Shown: positions 1 to 10,471, numbered from the stretch's first letter. The stretch is 64,000 nucleotides of DNA from Candidatus Pantoea haifensis (GCA_018842655.1 JAGTWN010000004.1:1116001-1180000), one strand, 5' to 3'. The notes: generated from the letters alone by a model not told the origin. Made by a program: numbers and translations.

Positions 1-1102
1 TGAGTGTCAGACCATAATGGCTGATGGCCTTCACGTTTAACGCAGAGATATTCCATTCGATCGGCATATCCAAAAACAGTCCGGCGTCTTTGCGATCCTC
101 TGAGAGGTAAACCATGCGCTGTGCAATGCTCTCGGCATAGTTTTTGAGGACAACCAGCTGGCCTTTCAGTGCGATTTCTCCCTGAGAAATTGCTGCCAGG
201 CCGCAAATACCCTGGGCAATTTCACTGCGACCTGCGCCCATTAAGCCACCAATGCCGAGGATCTCACCGGGACGTAGCTGAAAGCTGATATCGTGAAAGC
301 GTTTTCCGTCACCCAGCGCCCTGACCGCCAGCAGGGGCAACTGCTGGCTGACCGGGCGCTTATCAGGATAGAGTTGCGACAGTTCACGGCCCACCAGCCG
401 GGTGATGACTTCATCCTGCGTCATGCTACTCAGCGGTGCACTGTGTACGCTGCGGCCATCACGCATGATGGTGATATGCTGGCAAAGTGCAAAGATCTCA
501 GCCATGCGGTGGCTGATATAGACCACGCAGATGCCCTGATCCTGTAACTGCCGCACAATCTTAAACAGCGTTTGCGCTTCCGGCTCCGTGAGTGCCGCCG
601 TTGGTTCATCCAGAATCAACAGGCGACAATCCAGGGTTAAGGCTTTAGCGATTTCAACCAGCTGTTGCTGAGAAAGCGAAAGTTCGCGCACCTTTTGCGT
701 CACCGGGATCGGGGCCAGCCGGTTCATAACCTGCTGCGCTTTTTCTTTCAACGCCTGATGCGGCAATAAAATGCCTGGATGGCTGGCGGCGTGTGCCATC
801 CAGATATTTTCATACACGCTAATATCCGGGCACAGGGCGATCTCCTGGTGCACCAGGCCGATGCCCAGCTGTTGCGCTTCACGCGGTGAGCGAATCGAAA
901 CCACTTGCCCGTTTAGCACAATTTCGCCGCTATCGGGACGCAAAATACCATCGATGATATTCATCAGTGTCGATTTTCCCGCCCCGTTTTCACCCGCCAG
1001 CGCGTGGATTTCACCGGCTCGCAAGCACAGATCCACCTCCTGTAATGCTTTCACTGCGCCGAAGCGTTTACTGATACCGCGTAATTCAAGTAATGGTGTC
1101 AT
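1..1102 (-). CDS. sugar ABC transporter ATP-binding protein (RbsA/MglA type), cut by window edge
   Basis: Reading leftward from an ATG at 1102, an open frame continues off the left edge, so the C-terminal part is missing. It shows the double-cassette layout of monosaccharide importers. The first nucleotide-binding domain has Walker A GENGAGKST, a signature region LSLSQQQ and Walker B LLILDEPTAAL; the second domain begins with GIGGLMGAGRSEIA. Proteins of this family (RbsA, XylG, MglA) energise uptake of ribose, xylose, galactose and related sugars from the cytoplasmic face. It follows the binding-protein gene by about 10 bp on the same strand, so the two are one operon and a permease gene is expected beyond the edge. 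The sugar cannot be told from sequence. Confidence 0.9.
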   Translation of the reverse strand, partial: MTPLLELRGISKRFGAVKALQEVDLCLRAGEIHALAGENGAGKSTLMNIIDGILRPDSGEIVLNGQVVSIRSPREAQQLGIGLVHQEIALCPDISVYENIWMAHAASHPGILLPHQALKEKAQQVMNRLAPIPVTQKVRELSLSQQQLVEIAKALTLDCRLLILDEPTAALTEPEAQTLFKIVRQLQDQGICVVYISHRMAEIFALCQHITIMRDGRSVHSAPLSSMTQDEVITRLVGRELSQLYPDKRPVSQQLPLLAVRALGDGKRFHDISFQLRPGEILGIGGLMGAGRSEIAQGICGLAAISQGEIALKGQLVVLKNYAESIAQRMVYLSEDRKDAGLFLDMPIEWNISALNVKAISHYGLTL

Positions 1103-1112
1103 GGCCAGCCCC

Positions 1113-2140
1113 TTACTCGTTAATGCCTTTAGTACCACGGCGTTTCAGATAGGCATCCCACCGAAAGTCATCAGCGTTATCTTTCGTGACCACAGCGTAA
1201 CCGTTATCCAGAACCGGGAACGAGAAGGGATTAACACCGCTTTGCTTTGCATCATTCATCGGATCAATCAGCTCAGGGTGAGCAGCTAAAAACAGGGTAA
1301 GGAAGCCCATATAACCCTGAATGCCCTGATTAGGATTAATGGCACCAAAGACTTGCCCGCTCTTGATCATATCGAGCACTTTTGCGTTCACATCCACGGT
1401 CATTACTTTTACTTTGCCGCCGTTCTCAATTCCCGCCTGCGCAGCACCAATGGCTGAACTGGCTTCAGGCATAAATATGCCTTTTAAGTTGGGATTGGCC
1501 TGCAACATAGAAAGCACCGCGTTATAGGCTTTTGAGGGATCCTGATTGGTTGCTGCGCGCGCGACCAGCCTGCTGTCTGGAAAAGCGGTTTTCATCTCTG
1601 CGATAAAGGCACTGACGCGACGATCATGATTATCCTGTCCTGGGTTTTCCAGAACGGCAAACTCTGCGCCTTTGCCCATTGCTTTACCCAGCTCATCTGC
1701 TGCGGCTTTGCCTTCGCGATCATTATCCGAGGTAATATAGGCCACGCGCTTACTGTTGGGGAGTCAGCGGCAAACGTTACTACCGGAATGCCCATCTCTG
1801 CGGCACGGTTAATCGGTTCAATAAAAGGATCGGGATTCATGGGATGCAGGAAAATGCCTGCGGGCTTTTGCGCTAATACCTGCTCAAAGCTGGCGAGTTG
1901 CTGGTTAACGTCATAAGCTGGCGTGCCACCATAAACGGTTTTACAGCCAAACTGATGTGCCGCCTGTTTAAACATTTCATAGACCGGAAACCAGTATTCC
2001 ACGCCCGTAACCATCACGTTCATGTAGTAGGTTTCACCTGGCTTACAGCGAAACTGCGGCGTACTTTCGGCGGCCTGGAGAGAGGCACTCAGGCAGGCAG
2101 CAAACGCCAGCCCGGCCACAATACGTGTCAATTTTTTCAT
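1113..2140 (-). CDS. periplasmic sugar-binding protein of ABC transporter (frameshifted)
   Basis: The first 20 or so residues form a signal peptide (MKKLTRIVAGLAFAACLSAS). The rest matches the periplasmic-binding-protein-like I fold of the RbsB family, with a GIFLHPMNPDP segment and a later IKSGQVFGAINPN segment. The frame is broken at the GGGG run at 1758-1761: restoring one base joins the N-terminal part (ending near VVTFAADSP) to the C-terminal part (starting near VAYITSDNDREG), giving about 342 residues, the usual length. It lies just upstream of the ATPase gene and would deliver the sugar to it. A CRP-like site lies about 170 bp upstream. The break is probably a sequencing error. Confidence 0.85.
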
Positions 2141-2307
2141 TTTTTCCCCGTGAACGTTGAGTGTTGGCTCAGCCGTGACAGCAAAACAACGGAAAAACGA
2201 GCCGGGGTAACGCCTGAAAATTATTTCAGCAATGAGAAATAATTTTCACAAGGTATAAGAGAGGCGGGCATAAAGGTCAATTTGAGGTTAAAAAAATGTT
2301 TTATATA

Positions 2308-2323
2308 TGTGACTACCTTCACT
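2308..2323. promoter_or_regulatory. candidate CRP-binding site upstream of the sugar importer
   Basis: The sequence TGTGA-CTACCT-TCACT matches the CRP consensus TGTGA-N6-TCACA at nine of ten positions. It lies about 170 bp before the binding-protein start, in an AT-rich intergenic stretch. Catabolite control is usual for monosaccharide importers. This is inference from the motif alone. Confidence 0.4.
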
Positions 2324-2424
2324 GAGAGGGGAAATAGATCTTTTTTTCTGAGGCCAGCACGCCTTAAATTAACAAGGCGTACCGGAGGATCGTAAGGGCA
2401 GGTTCAGACGAAGAGTGAGAAGAG

Positions 2425-4248
2425 TCATTTTTTATTCTGATGATCAGAGATGGCCTGCGCTGCGCAAATCATCGCTAAGTGGCTCAGCCCCTGAGGCATA
2501 TTGCCACGCCAGCATCCGCTCTGAACATCAAACATTTCATTAAATATATCCACATTTCCATGCTGATCCAGGGTCGCCAGGATCTGCTCCATTATCGTTT
2601 TTGCCAGGTCGGTTTCACCCAGAGACGCCCAGGCTTCTGCCAGCCAGAAAGAGCAGGCGAGAAAGGGGCTTTCCTCTTTTTCAACACCGCTGTAGCGATA
2701 AAGCATGCAACCATTTTGTCCCAGCTCGCGTTTGAGGGCATGGTAAGTTGAACGCATCCGTTCCGGATTGACCTGGTTACCGTAGCGATGAACCAGCGCG
2801 AGTGAGGCATCCAGACGCTCTTCACTGCCAACATAAAACAGATAAGCCTGTTTCTGTTCTGACCAGCAATGGGTTTCAATCCAGTCACTGATACGGTCGC
2901 GCTCACGTTGCCAGCGTCCTACCCAGGTGGGTTCAATATGTTTATCTTTTGCCATCGCAACCGCGCGATCTAAGGCCAGCCAGCAGGCCATTTTTGAGTG
3001 CGTGTAGTGCTGCTCTTCTGGCAATTCCCAGATGCCTGAATCCCTCTGTCGCCAGTTGTCAGCACAGCAGTTAGCCAGTTCGCCCAGCATGCGCGATGTG
3101 GTGAGATCCAGCACGTGTCCTGCCTCTACGAACAGTTGCGCTGTCGCCAGCATGTCGCCATACATACTCAGCTGAACCTGATGGCGGGCGTTATTACCGA
3201 TACGCACGGGTTTTGATGATCTGTAACCGGTTAATGCCGGATAGCGTTCTTCCGGGACTTCTTCGCCGTTAAGGGTGTAGCAGGCATGCAGCTTAACGCC
3301 GTGGAGAATAATGGTTTTTGACAACCAGGAAAATGCAGCTTTGGAATCTTCCAGCGCGCCCAGGAAAACGAATGCTTTGATAATCAAACAGGCATCCCGC
3401 ACCCAGGCGTAGCGATAGTCATAATTTTTATCACCGCCCGTTCTTTCAGGCAGGGAGGTCGTGGCTGCTGCTGCCAGCGCACCGGTTGGTGAGTACCAGA
3501 GAAATTTAAGCGACAGCGCGGAACGTGTCACCAGGTCAGGATAACAGCCTTTATAGCGTAAACTCTCTGCCCAGTCGCGCCAGGCGGTATCACTGGTTTC
3601 GATACGGGCGTCAATGGCGGCAAGTTCCGGCACGGCCAGCGGCTCATTTTCACTGATTAATAACGCACACAGCGAACGGGAGCCGGGGGATGTGCGTAAT
3701 CTGCCTGTGATCTCTTCGTCGTCGAGATGAACAATATCAATATCTTTGCTGGTGTGGACCATCGCCATGACATTAGCGATATGAAACACTTTTCCCTGCT
3801 GGCTTTCTGCAATCCACGGCGAGCGGGTTTCAGCGGCGGTGCCAAAGCGAAGCCTGATCTCCAGTTCAACGTCGCCTTCAACACCTTCAATACGTCGTGC
3901 CAGTTCACTCCAGGGTAACCGACCCGCCAGTGTACTGTTGATCGACTCGGTCATCAGCACGCAACCGCTGTCAGTTTCGAAGCGCGTTTCCAGCACATTG
4001 CTGTTATCACGATACCGCCGTGAAACACGATAAGGGTCACGGGGAACAATTTGAAAATAGCCGCCAATATTGCAATCAAGCAGGCGATCAAACAGCGGTT
4101 TGGCATCAAGATTAGGCGCGCACCACCAGTCAATCGAACCATCGGGCGCAATCAATGCTACTGAACGGCCTTCACCAATTGCGGCGTAAGCCCCTAACTC
4201 AACAAAGCTCTCTTTTCTGATCGGCGAATGAAACGACTGATTTTCCAT
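2425..4248 (-). CDS. glycoside hydrolase family 15 protein (glucoamylase/trehalase type)
   Basis: A 607-residue protein without signal peptide. Family 15 hallmarks are present: an N-terminal beta-sandwich start (SIDWWCAPNLDA), the YRYAWVRDA block that lines the active site near residue 290, GIWELPEE carrying the likely general acid, and SFWLAEAWASLG near residue 540 with the second catalytic glutamate. Such cytoplasmic enzymes release glucose from alpha-glucans or trehalose; the exact substrate is not clear. The start chosen is MENQSF because AAGGA sits 8 bases upstream of it; an upstream in-frame start has no such site. The dehydrogenase gene at 4351-5244 lies 102 bp upstream on the same strand. 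Confidence 0.85.
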   Translation of the reverse strand: MENQSFHSPIRKESFVELGAYAAIGEGRSVALIAPDGSIDWWCAPNLDAKPLFDRLLDCNIGGYFQIVPRDPYRVSRRYRDNSNVLETRFETDSGCVLMTESINSTLAGRLPWSELARRIEGVEGDVELEIRLRFGTAAETRSPWIAESQQGKVFHIANVMAMVHTSKDIDIVHLDDEEITGRLRTSPGSRSLCALLISENEPLAVPELAAIDARIETSDTAWRDWAESLRYKGCYPDLVTRSALSLKFLWYSPTGALAAAATTSLPERTGGDKNYDYRYAWVRDACLIIKAFVFLGALEDSKAAFSWLSKTIILHGVKLHACYTLNGEEVPEERYPALTGYRSSKPVRIGNNARHQVQLSMYGDMLATAQLFVEAGHVLDLTTSRMLGELANCCADNWRQRDSGIWELPEEQHYTHSKMACWLALDRAVAMAKDKHIEPTWVGRWQRERDRISDWIETHCWSEQKQAYLFYVGSEERLDASLALVHRYGNQVNPERMRSTYHALKRELGQNGCMLYRYSGVEKEESPFLACSFWLAEAWASLGETDLAKTIMEQILATLDQHGNVDIFNEMFDVQSGCWRGNMPQGLSHLAMICAAQAISDHQNKK

Positions 4249-4350
4249 ATTGATCATCCTTGTACAGAAAAATGACACACTGAAACAATGCAGGGAGTGG
4301 CTGGCTGAACAGAACAGTGGCCGCGTAGAGCGGCCACATACCGGAAGAGA

Positions 4351-5244
4351 TTAAAGCGTGCCGGTTCCTCCATCGGTGCACCAGACCTGACCAGAGGTGT
4401 AGCTGGTTTCGGTTGACGCCAGCGTCACATAGAGTGGGGCGATTTCAACCGGCTGACCGGGACGACCCAGCGGGGCAGATCCACCGAACTGTTTAACTTT
4501 TTCCTGTGGCTGACCCCCACTGGATTGCAACACTGTCCAGAACGGGCCAGGCGCTACCGCATTGACGCGGATGCCTTCTTCACCTAATTGTTGGGCGAGA
4601 GCTTTGGTAAACGCCACGATAGCCGCTTTAGTCTGAGCATAATCGAGCAGAATATCGCTTGGCTTAAAGGCCTGTACGGAAGAGGTGTTAATAATGCTGG
4701 CGCCACGCGGTAAATAATCGACTGCCGCTTTGGTGATCCAGAACATGGCATAAACATTTGTTTTAAAGGTGGCGTCGAAATCTTCTGTACTTAATGTCCG
4801 AATGGACTCATTAAATTGCTGGCGACCGGCGTTATTAACCAAAATATCCAGGCCACCTAATTGATCAACGGCGTCTTTAACTAATTGCTGGCAAAACGCT
4901 TCCGAACGAATATCGCCGGGCAAAGCAATCGCTTTACGTCCTTCCGCCTGAATCAGTTTAATTACTTCCGCTGCATCCGGCTCTTCTTCCGGCAGATAGT
5001 TAATCGCAACATCTGCGCCTTCGCGGGCATAAGCAATCGCCACGGCGCGACCGATACCTGAGTCGCCCCCTGTGATCAGCGCCTTACGGCCCGTCAGACG
5101 ACCGGTTCCGCGGTAACTGGTTTCGCCGTGATCGGGAACCGGTATCATCTTACTGGCTAAACCTGGTGGGTTTTGCGGCTGTTCTTCAAAGGGTGGTTTC
5201 GGGAATTCATTCAGGTCGAGAGTCTTGTTCGTTGGCGTTGTCAT
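4351..5244 (-). CDS. SDR family oxidoreductase, YghA-like
   Basis: A 297-residue short-chain dehydrogenase closely resembling E. coli YghA, which has an N-terminal extension (here KMIPVPDHGETSYRGTGRL) ahead of the Rossmann core. The NAD(P)-binding motif is TGGDSGIGRA, followed by NNAG and the Ser-Tyr-Lys active-site set (SS..., YAQTK). The start MTTPTNKT is supported by AAGGAG six bases upstream. The physiological substrate of this family is uncertain; the group is often linked to osmotic or general stress. It sits upstream of the GH15 gene on the same strand, with a small hairpin (4318-4336, 7-bp arms) between them, and diverges from the molybdo-enzyme operon. Confidence 0.85.
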   Translation of the reverse strand: MTTPTNKTLDLNEFPKPPFEEQPQNPPGLASKMIPVPDHGETSYRGTGRLTGRKALITGGDSGIGRAVAIAYAREGADVAINYLPEEEPDAAEVIKLIQAEGRKAIALPGDIRSEAFCQQLVKDAVDQLGGLDILVNNAGRQQFNESIRTLSTEDFDATFKTNVYAMFWITKAAVDYLPRGASIINTSSVQAFKPSDILLDYAQTKAAIVAFTKALAQQLGEEGIRVNAVAPGPFWTVLQSSGGQPQEKVKQFGGSAPLGRPGQPVEIAPLYVTLASTETSYTSGQVWCTDGGTGTL

Positions 5245-5985
5245 ATCGTGCTCCTTGAACATTGTTATCAGAGAATTTAAGCCTGGCACAAAGGTGATAT
5301 TTGTCACATCTGACAGCTGACTAATTGAACAGCAGAGCGATATTTAAATATGGTCACTGGCAAGCGCAGCGTAAATAAACGCAGCGACATAACGCTGTTT
5401 GGCCATATTTCCGAAGCAAATTAGCCAGACAATTAATCGCGTTTCAGGCTCCGCACGCTAATAAAGAATTTATTCTTCATCATTTCTGTCTGCTTTTATC
5501 AACTCTCTCTGCTGACAATAAAATTGGGCGCTGGTTTTACACTTTCTTCCAATGTGAAATATTTAATAACAATTCATCCCAACGCAATTTGTGCTTCTCT
5601 GTAAACCCATTGTGTAAAAAAACCTTTCTTTCTGTCAGCAAAAGCTGGCGCAGCGGTAAAAAGTTAACCTTACGTGCGGCTTTTTCCGCTGTGGCTCATT
5701 TATTAGCGCAGCTAAATAGCCTGATTAACAGAGCGGCATAATCAACGTAAATATTTCTGTTAGGATTTTTAGAACCCACTGTAAAAAGTGTGGTTTTACC
5801 GTGTCAGCAAGATTGATGATTATCAAAGGTTTTCTGCCGGGCTTCATAACATAAACCAGGCTCGTGCTGCGTTAGCACCTTTGATCTTCAGTATCGAACC
5901 CTTTCCGCACCCTGCGGGTAGTGAGCAACCTGGTAATGCGATGCCACTGGGTTTGAATTTCCCTTCACTGGAACAGGTAAAAGCA
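5245..5985. other. long divergent intergenic region
   Basis: About 740 bp separate the YghA-like gene from the iron-sulfur subunit gene. The stretch is AT-rich and probably holds promoters for both directions, but no well-defined operator or RNA structure was recognised. An in-frame GTG at 5788 would extend the iron-sulfur protein by 66 residues; that extension has no twin-arginine motif and no resemblance to a known leader. Confidence 0.4.
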
Positions 5986-6474
5986 ATGTCTGAGAAAATC
6001 GCGATTCAATTGATCATCAACGATGAACCGCATCGGTTTGAGATCGATCCAAGAGTGACGCTGCTGGATGCGCTACGTGAGCATTTGCAGCTGACGGGTA
6101 CGAAAAAGGGCTGCGATCAGGGGCAGTGCGGTGCCTGCACCGTACACCTGGATGGCAAGCGAGTGTTGAGCTGTCTGACATTAGCTGCACAGGCTGAAGG
6201 CGGACACGTCACCACCATTGAAGGACTGGCTGAAAAAGAGGGCACGCTGCATCCGGTGCAGGCCTGCTTTTTGGCTAACGATGCCTTCCAGTGTGGCTAC
6301 TGCACGCCGGGCCAGATTATGTCGGCGGTCTCTTGCATCAAAGAGGGCCATGCTGGCAGCGATGCGGAAATCCGCGAATACATGAGCGGCAACATTTGCC
6401 GTTGTGGTGCCTATCCTCACATTGTCGAAGCGGTTAAGCAGGCTGCGGCCCAGATGTCAGGAGAATCCACATGA
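5986..6474 (+). CDS. xanthine dehydrogenase/aldehyde oxidoreductase family, [2Fe-2S] subunit
   Basis: From MSEKIA the product has 162 residues. It carries both clusters of the family: the plant-type set GCDQGQCGACTV with a following cysteine (LSC), and the C-terminal set FQCGYCTPGQ plus NICRCGAY. It passes electrons between the molybdenum and FAD subunits and is close to E. coli PaoA. PaoA has an N-terminal Tat signal; none is visible here, even in the longer form from the GTG at 5788. The next gene starts inside its stop codon (ATGA), so the operon is translationally coupled. The start is chosen by family length and a weak AGG eight bases upstream. Confidence 0.88.
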   Translation: MSEKIAIQLIINDEPHRFEIDPRVTLLDALREHLQLTGTKKGCDQGQCGACTVHLDGKRVLSCLTLAAQAEGGHVTTIEGLAEKEGTLHPVQACFLANDAFQCGYCTPGQIMSAVSCIKEGHAGSDAEIREYMSGNICRCGAYPHIVEAVKQAAAQMSGEST

Positions 6475-7464
6475 ATACGTTTATTTTCAAAACGCCGACG
6501 TCTGTCGATGACGCGATTAACCTGAACGCTTCTGGCCCGTCCCGGTTTTTAGCGGGAGGGACAACGATACTCGATTTAATGAAATGCAATGTAGAAGATC
6601 CACAGCAGCTGGTGGATATTTCTCGCCTGAAAGCATTGCGTGATATTACCTTCACACAGAACACCATGCGGATTGGCGCGCTGGTGCGCATGAGCGAACT
6701 GGCATCGCATGCTGAATGTCAGCGGCGGGCTCCTGCTATCTATGACAGTTTATGGCAGGCGGCGTCACCGCAACTGCGCAACATGGCCACCATTGGCGGC
6801 AATTTACGCCAGCGTACTCGCTGCGCCTACTTTCGCGATCCTGCTACCTTTCCAGCCTGTAATAAACGTCAGCCGGGTTCCGGTTGCTCTGCACTGGACG
6901 GGATTAACCGCGGGCATGCCATTTTAGGCGGCAGCGAAGCCTGTGTTGCCGTCTATCCGGGCGATTTAGCCGTCGCCTTAACCGCCTTTGACGCGCAGAT
7001 TGTCTTACGCAATGCGCAACAGCAGGAGCGTCGCGTACCGGTAGAAATGTTTTTTCTGCTGCCGCAACACACGCCTCATCTGGAGCATGATATTGCCGCT
7101 GACGAAATGATTGTGGCAGTAGAAGTGCCTTTATCCTCCGCCCTGAAGCACTCTCACTATATGAAAGTGCGCGACCGCGCCTCTTATGATTCGCGGCGGC
7201 CAGTGCGGCCGTGGGGCTTGAGATGCATGGCGATACCATTAGCGATATCCGTATTGCGCTGGGGGCGTTGCGACTAAGCCCTGGCGTGCTGACGAGGTTG
7301 AAGAGGCGTTGCGCGGCAAACCCTTTAGCGAAACGCTGATCCGTCAGGCTGCCGAACGGGCGGTGCTGAATGCCAAAGCGTTAACGCATAACCATGCCAA
7401 AATCGTTCTTGTCCCTCGCGTTATCAGTCGGGCTTTGTTAATTGCTGCAGAAAAGTTGTCATGA
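6471..7464 (+). CDS. xanthine dehydrogenase family FAD-binding subunit (PaoB-like, two frameshifts)
   Basis: The N-terminal FAD-binding region shows FLAGGTTILDLMK and the pair RNMATIGGN; cysteines at RTRCAYFRD, FPACNK and GSGCSAL resemble the extra [4Fe-4S]-type insertion of PaoB. Translation breaks near 7190 and again near 7274. Adding one base at each site restores a 331-residue frame that ends ...SRALLIAAEKLS and overlaps the next start by ATGA, the same coupling as upstream. Both breaks are likely sequencing errors. It is the middle electron carrier of the three-subunit enzyme. Confidence 0.82.
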
Positions 7465-9848
7465 AGCATTTACCAGACAAAACGCGAAGAAATCTGCTTA
7501 AAGCGACTGCCGCGGTTTCGGTGGTCGCAGCCGGAGGTCTACCTGTGAAAAGTGTTCACGCTGTACAGCAAAATCAACTACCACTGTCAGAGAAAGAGAG
7601 ACCGCAACAGGGATTAGGTGCCGTGCCACAGCGCAAAGACGGTACGCTTAAAGTAACGGGCAAAGCCACCTATGCGGCTGAACATTCCCGCGAAAATTTA
7701 CTTTATGGCGTGGTGGTGCAGTCAACCATTCCGAGTGGACGTATTACCGAAATGGATACCCGTGAGGCGCAAAATGCGCAGGGCGTCATTGCGATTTACT
7801 CCCATCTCAATAGCCTGAAAATCAACAAGCCCGATGCCATAGCCGATGGTGGTGCCGCTCAGACAACTTACACACCGATTCAACACGATCGCATTATTCA
7901 TAACGGGCAAAACATTGCGCTGGTAGTAGCCGAAACGTTTGAGCAGGCAACCTATGCTGCATCGCTGGTTAAGGTTAAGTACGCGGAAACGCCTGCGCTG
8001 ATCTTTCCTGAAGATAAAGGCGCTAAGCCACAGGATCAGGAATCACTGGCCATCAATATCGGTCATGCCAAAGAAGCGATGGAGAGGGCGGAAGTCAGGA
8101 TCCGCGCTGAATACGTTACACCACGTGAATATAACCAGCCGATGGAGCCGCACGGCTGTATTGCGCAATGGCAAGGCAGCAAATTAACGGTATGGGAGCC
8201 AAGCCAGTGGGTGGCCGGAGCGCGCGCTGAAATTGCCAACTGGATGGGAATCGACAGCCATGATATTGAGATTATCTCGCCCTACGTGGGCGGCGGATTT
8301 GGCTCAAAAGCCTCACCCGCCACCCACGTTGCGCTGGCCTGCGCGGCTGCGCGTGCGTTAAAGCGCCCGGTCAAGGTTGTCCTGACACGTCCGCAAACCT
8401 TCACCGGCTTTGGCGGTCGCGCGTCAACCCACCAAACGCTGGAAATGGGGGCAACGCAAGAGGGCAAGATTTTGTCGATCATTCATCACGGCTACAACGA
8501 AACCTCTCTGGAAGATGTTTTCGCTGAGGGCACCAACCGCGTCACTGCGCGCATGTATGGGATCGAAAACGTCACCTCTCATCATAGCGTTGTGCCGATC
8601 AATACGGCGACGCCGGGCTGGATGCGGGCACCGGGCGAAAACCCCAGCGCATTTGGCATTGAAGTTGCCATGGATGAGATGGCCAGTGCGCTGAATATCG
8701 ATCCGCTGGCGTTGCGTCTGATCAACTGGGCCGATCATGATTACGAACTTAACAAGCCCTGGAGTTCCCGCAGGCTAAAAGAGGCGTATCAAAAGGGGGC
8801 TGACGCTTTTGGCTGGAGCAAACGTCCCATGGCACCACGCTCAATGCGTGAAGGGCGCGAACTGATTGGCTGGGGAATGGCGTCCGGCACCTACCCGGTT
8901 AACCAGCAGCCCGCCGAAGCGATGTTAATTCTGCAACCCGATGGACAGCTGACGGTGAAAAGTTCTGGCGCGGATATTGGCACCGGCACCTATACCATTC
9001 TTGCCCAGACGGCAGCCGAGGTTTTAAACATTCCACAGGAGAGGATAAGCGTAGAGCTGGGAGATACCCGGCTGCCTTTAGCGGGTGTTGCGGGCGGTTC
9101 TCAGCTGGCGGGAAATCTCACGGCGGCGGTATTCAAAACCGCACTGGCGGTGCGCGAGCGGCTATTTACCCTGGCTGTTGATACGCCAGACTCGCCGCTG
9201 TACGGTACGCCGCGCGACAAACTGGTGATCATGGATAATGCGGTTGCCATGACCCTGCGGCCCAGTCGTCAGGTTACCTTTGCCGATCTGCTGCGCCTGT
9301 CGGGTATGCCTGCGCTGGAAATTTCTGCGAATACCTTTGACGAAGGCGCCACTCCTGCGGAGCGTGATAAATTAATGAGCAGCCTGAGCACCATCACTCG
9401 TCCGGAAGAGGTGTCAGCCCACAGCTGGAGTGCGCTGTTTGTTGAAGTCGCCGTTGACGAAGATTTCGGCACGGTGCGCGTCCGGCGCATGGTCGGCGCT
9501 TTTGACAGTGGACGCCTCTATAACCCTGCGCTGGCGCGAAGCCAGTGGATTGGTGGAATGGTCATGGGGCTGGGCCAGGCTTTGCTGGAAGAAGGGATGA
9601 TCGATCCGCGAAACGGCAGGGTAATCAATAATAATCTCGCCGATTATCTGGTTGCTGTGAATGCAGATGTGCCAGAAATCACGACGATTGATGTGGGTGA
9701 ACCCGATTATAAAGCCACGACTTTGGGCGGTAAGGCGGTTGGGGAGCTTGGCATTGTTGGCGTCGCTGCTGCTATCAGTAATGCTGTGTTCCACGCCACG
9801 GGAAAACGTGTGCGCGATTTGCCGATCACGCTGGATAAACTGGTCTGA
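7461..9848 (+). CDS. molybdopterin-binding catalytic subunit, PaoC/XdhA-like, with Tat-like leader
   Basis: A 795-residue protein of the xanthine oxidase large-subunit family. It contains the Moco-binding motifs GGGFGSK near residue 275 and MRAPGE near 390, a glycine-rich GTGTYTILAQ segment, and the base glutamate in GGKAVGELG near the C terminus. Closest known relatives are PaoC-type aldehyde oxidoreductases. Unlike E. coli PaoC it begins with a twin-arginine leader (RRNLLKATAAVSVVAAGG, followed by VHA as cleavage site), while the small subunit lacks one. The complex may therefore be exported on this subunit. It is followed by cofactor-handling genes. Substrate is unknown; aromatic or aliphatic aldehydes are plausible. 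Confidence 0.88.
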   Translation: MKHLPDKTRRNLLKATAAVSVVAAGGLPVKSVHAVQQNQLPLSEKERPQQGLGAVPQRKDGTLKVTGKATYAAEHSRENLLYGVVVQSTIPSGRITEMDTREAQNAQGVIAIYSHLNSLKINKPDAIADGGAAQTTYTPIQHDRIIHNGQNIALVVAETFEQATYAASLVKVKYAETPALIFPEDKGAKPQDQESLAINIGHAKEAMERAEVRIRAEYVTPREYNQPMEPHGCIAQWQGSKLTVWEPSQWVAGARAEIANWMGIDSHDIEIISPYVGGGFGSKASPATHVALACAAARALKRPVKVVLTRPQTFTGFGGRASTHQTLEMGATQEGKILSIIHHGYNETSLEDVFAEGTNRVTARMYGIENVTSHHSVVPINTATPGWMRAPGENPSAFGIEVAMDEMASALNIDPLALRLINWADHDYELNKPWSSRRLKEAYQKGADAFGWSKRPMAPRSMREGRELIGWGMASGTYPVNQQPAEAMLILQPDGQLTVKSSGADIGTGTYTILAQTAAEVLNIPQERISVELGDTRLPLAGVAGGSQLAGNLTAAVFKTALAVRERLFTLAVDTPDSPLYGTPRDKLVIMDNAVAMTLRPSRQVTFADLLRLSGMPALEISANTFDEGATPAERDKLMSSLSTITRPEEVSAHSWSALFVEVAVDEDFGTVRVRRMVGAFDSGRLYNPALARSQWIGGMVMGLGQALLEEGMIDPRNGRVINNNLADYLVAVNADVPEITTIDVGEPDYKATTLGGKAVGELGIVGVAAAISNAVFHATGKRVRDLPITLDKLV

Positions 9849-9899
9849 TACCTGAATGCGCAGGGGATCGCCCTGCGCTTATTGAAGAGTGCGCTGCTC

Positions 9900-10471
9900 A
9901 TGAACATTGCAATTTTGATTATGGCTGCCGGCCTGGGACGGCGTTTTTGCCAGCACGGCGGCGGAAACAAGTTGCTGGCTGAGATTGATGGCATCCCGCT
10001 TCTCAGCCATACGCTGCATCAGGCGCTGGAAACGGGTGAAGATGTGTATGTGGTTACGCGGCCTGAAGAGGCGAATATCCATTCTCTTTTGCAGGGCTGT
10101 CAGCGGATTGATTGTCAGAGCGATGGGCTGGGCGAATCCATCGCGGCTGGGGTAAGGGCAACGGCTGAATATCAGGGCTGGATTATTGCGTTAGGGGATA
10201 TGCCCTGGCTTCAGACGTCGAGTTATCAGGCAGTGATAACTGCCCTGAAATCTTCACCGATTGTTCGTCCGGTTGTACATGGTCAGCCAGGCCACCCTGT
10301 GGGGTTCAGCCAGGCTTTTATGCGCAGCTGGTGGGGTTAAAAAATGATGAAGGTGCCCGCTCGCTTTTGCTTACCCATCCACCCCGGCTCCTTGCCCTGA
10401 ACGATCCGGGCTGTCTCAGCGACGTCGATTATCCGGCTATGTTAACGGGAGAAAAACATGATCACGCTTGA
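9900..10471 (+). CDS. MocA/MobA-like nucleotidyltransferase (frameshifted)
   Basis: The N terminus ILIMAAGLGRRF with a following lysine (GGNKLL) is the NTP-transferase signature of MobA and MocA; the ALGDMP segment carries the metal-binding aspartate. MocA attaches CMP to molybdopterin for enzymes of the xanthine dehydrogenase family, which fits its place directly after the catalytic subunit. The frame breaks near 10314; adding one base gives 190 residues ending ...LTGEKHDHA and overlapping the next gene by 14 bp. The start is taken at ATG 9900 rather than an upstream TTG. Confidence 0.8.
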
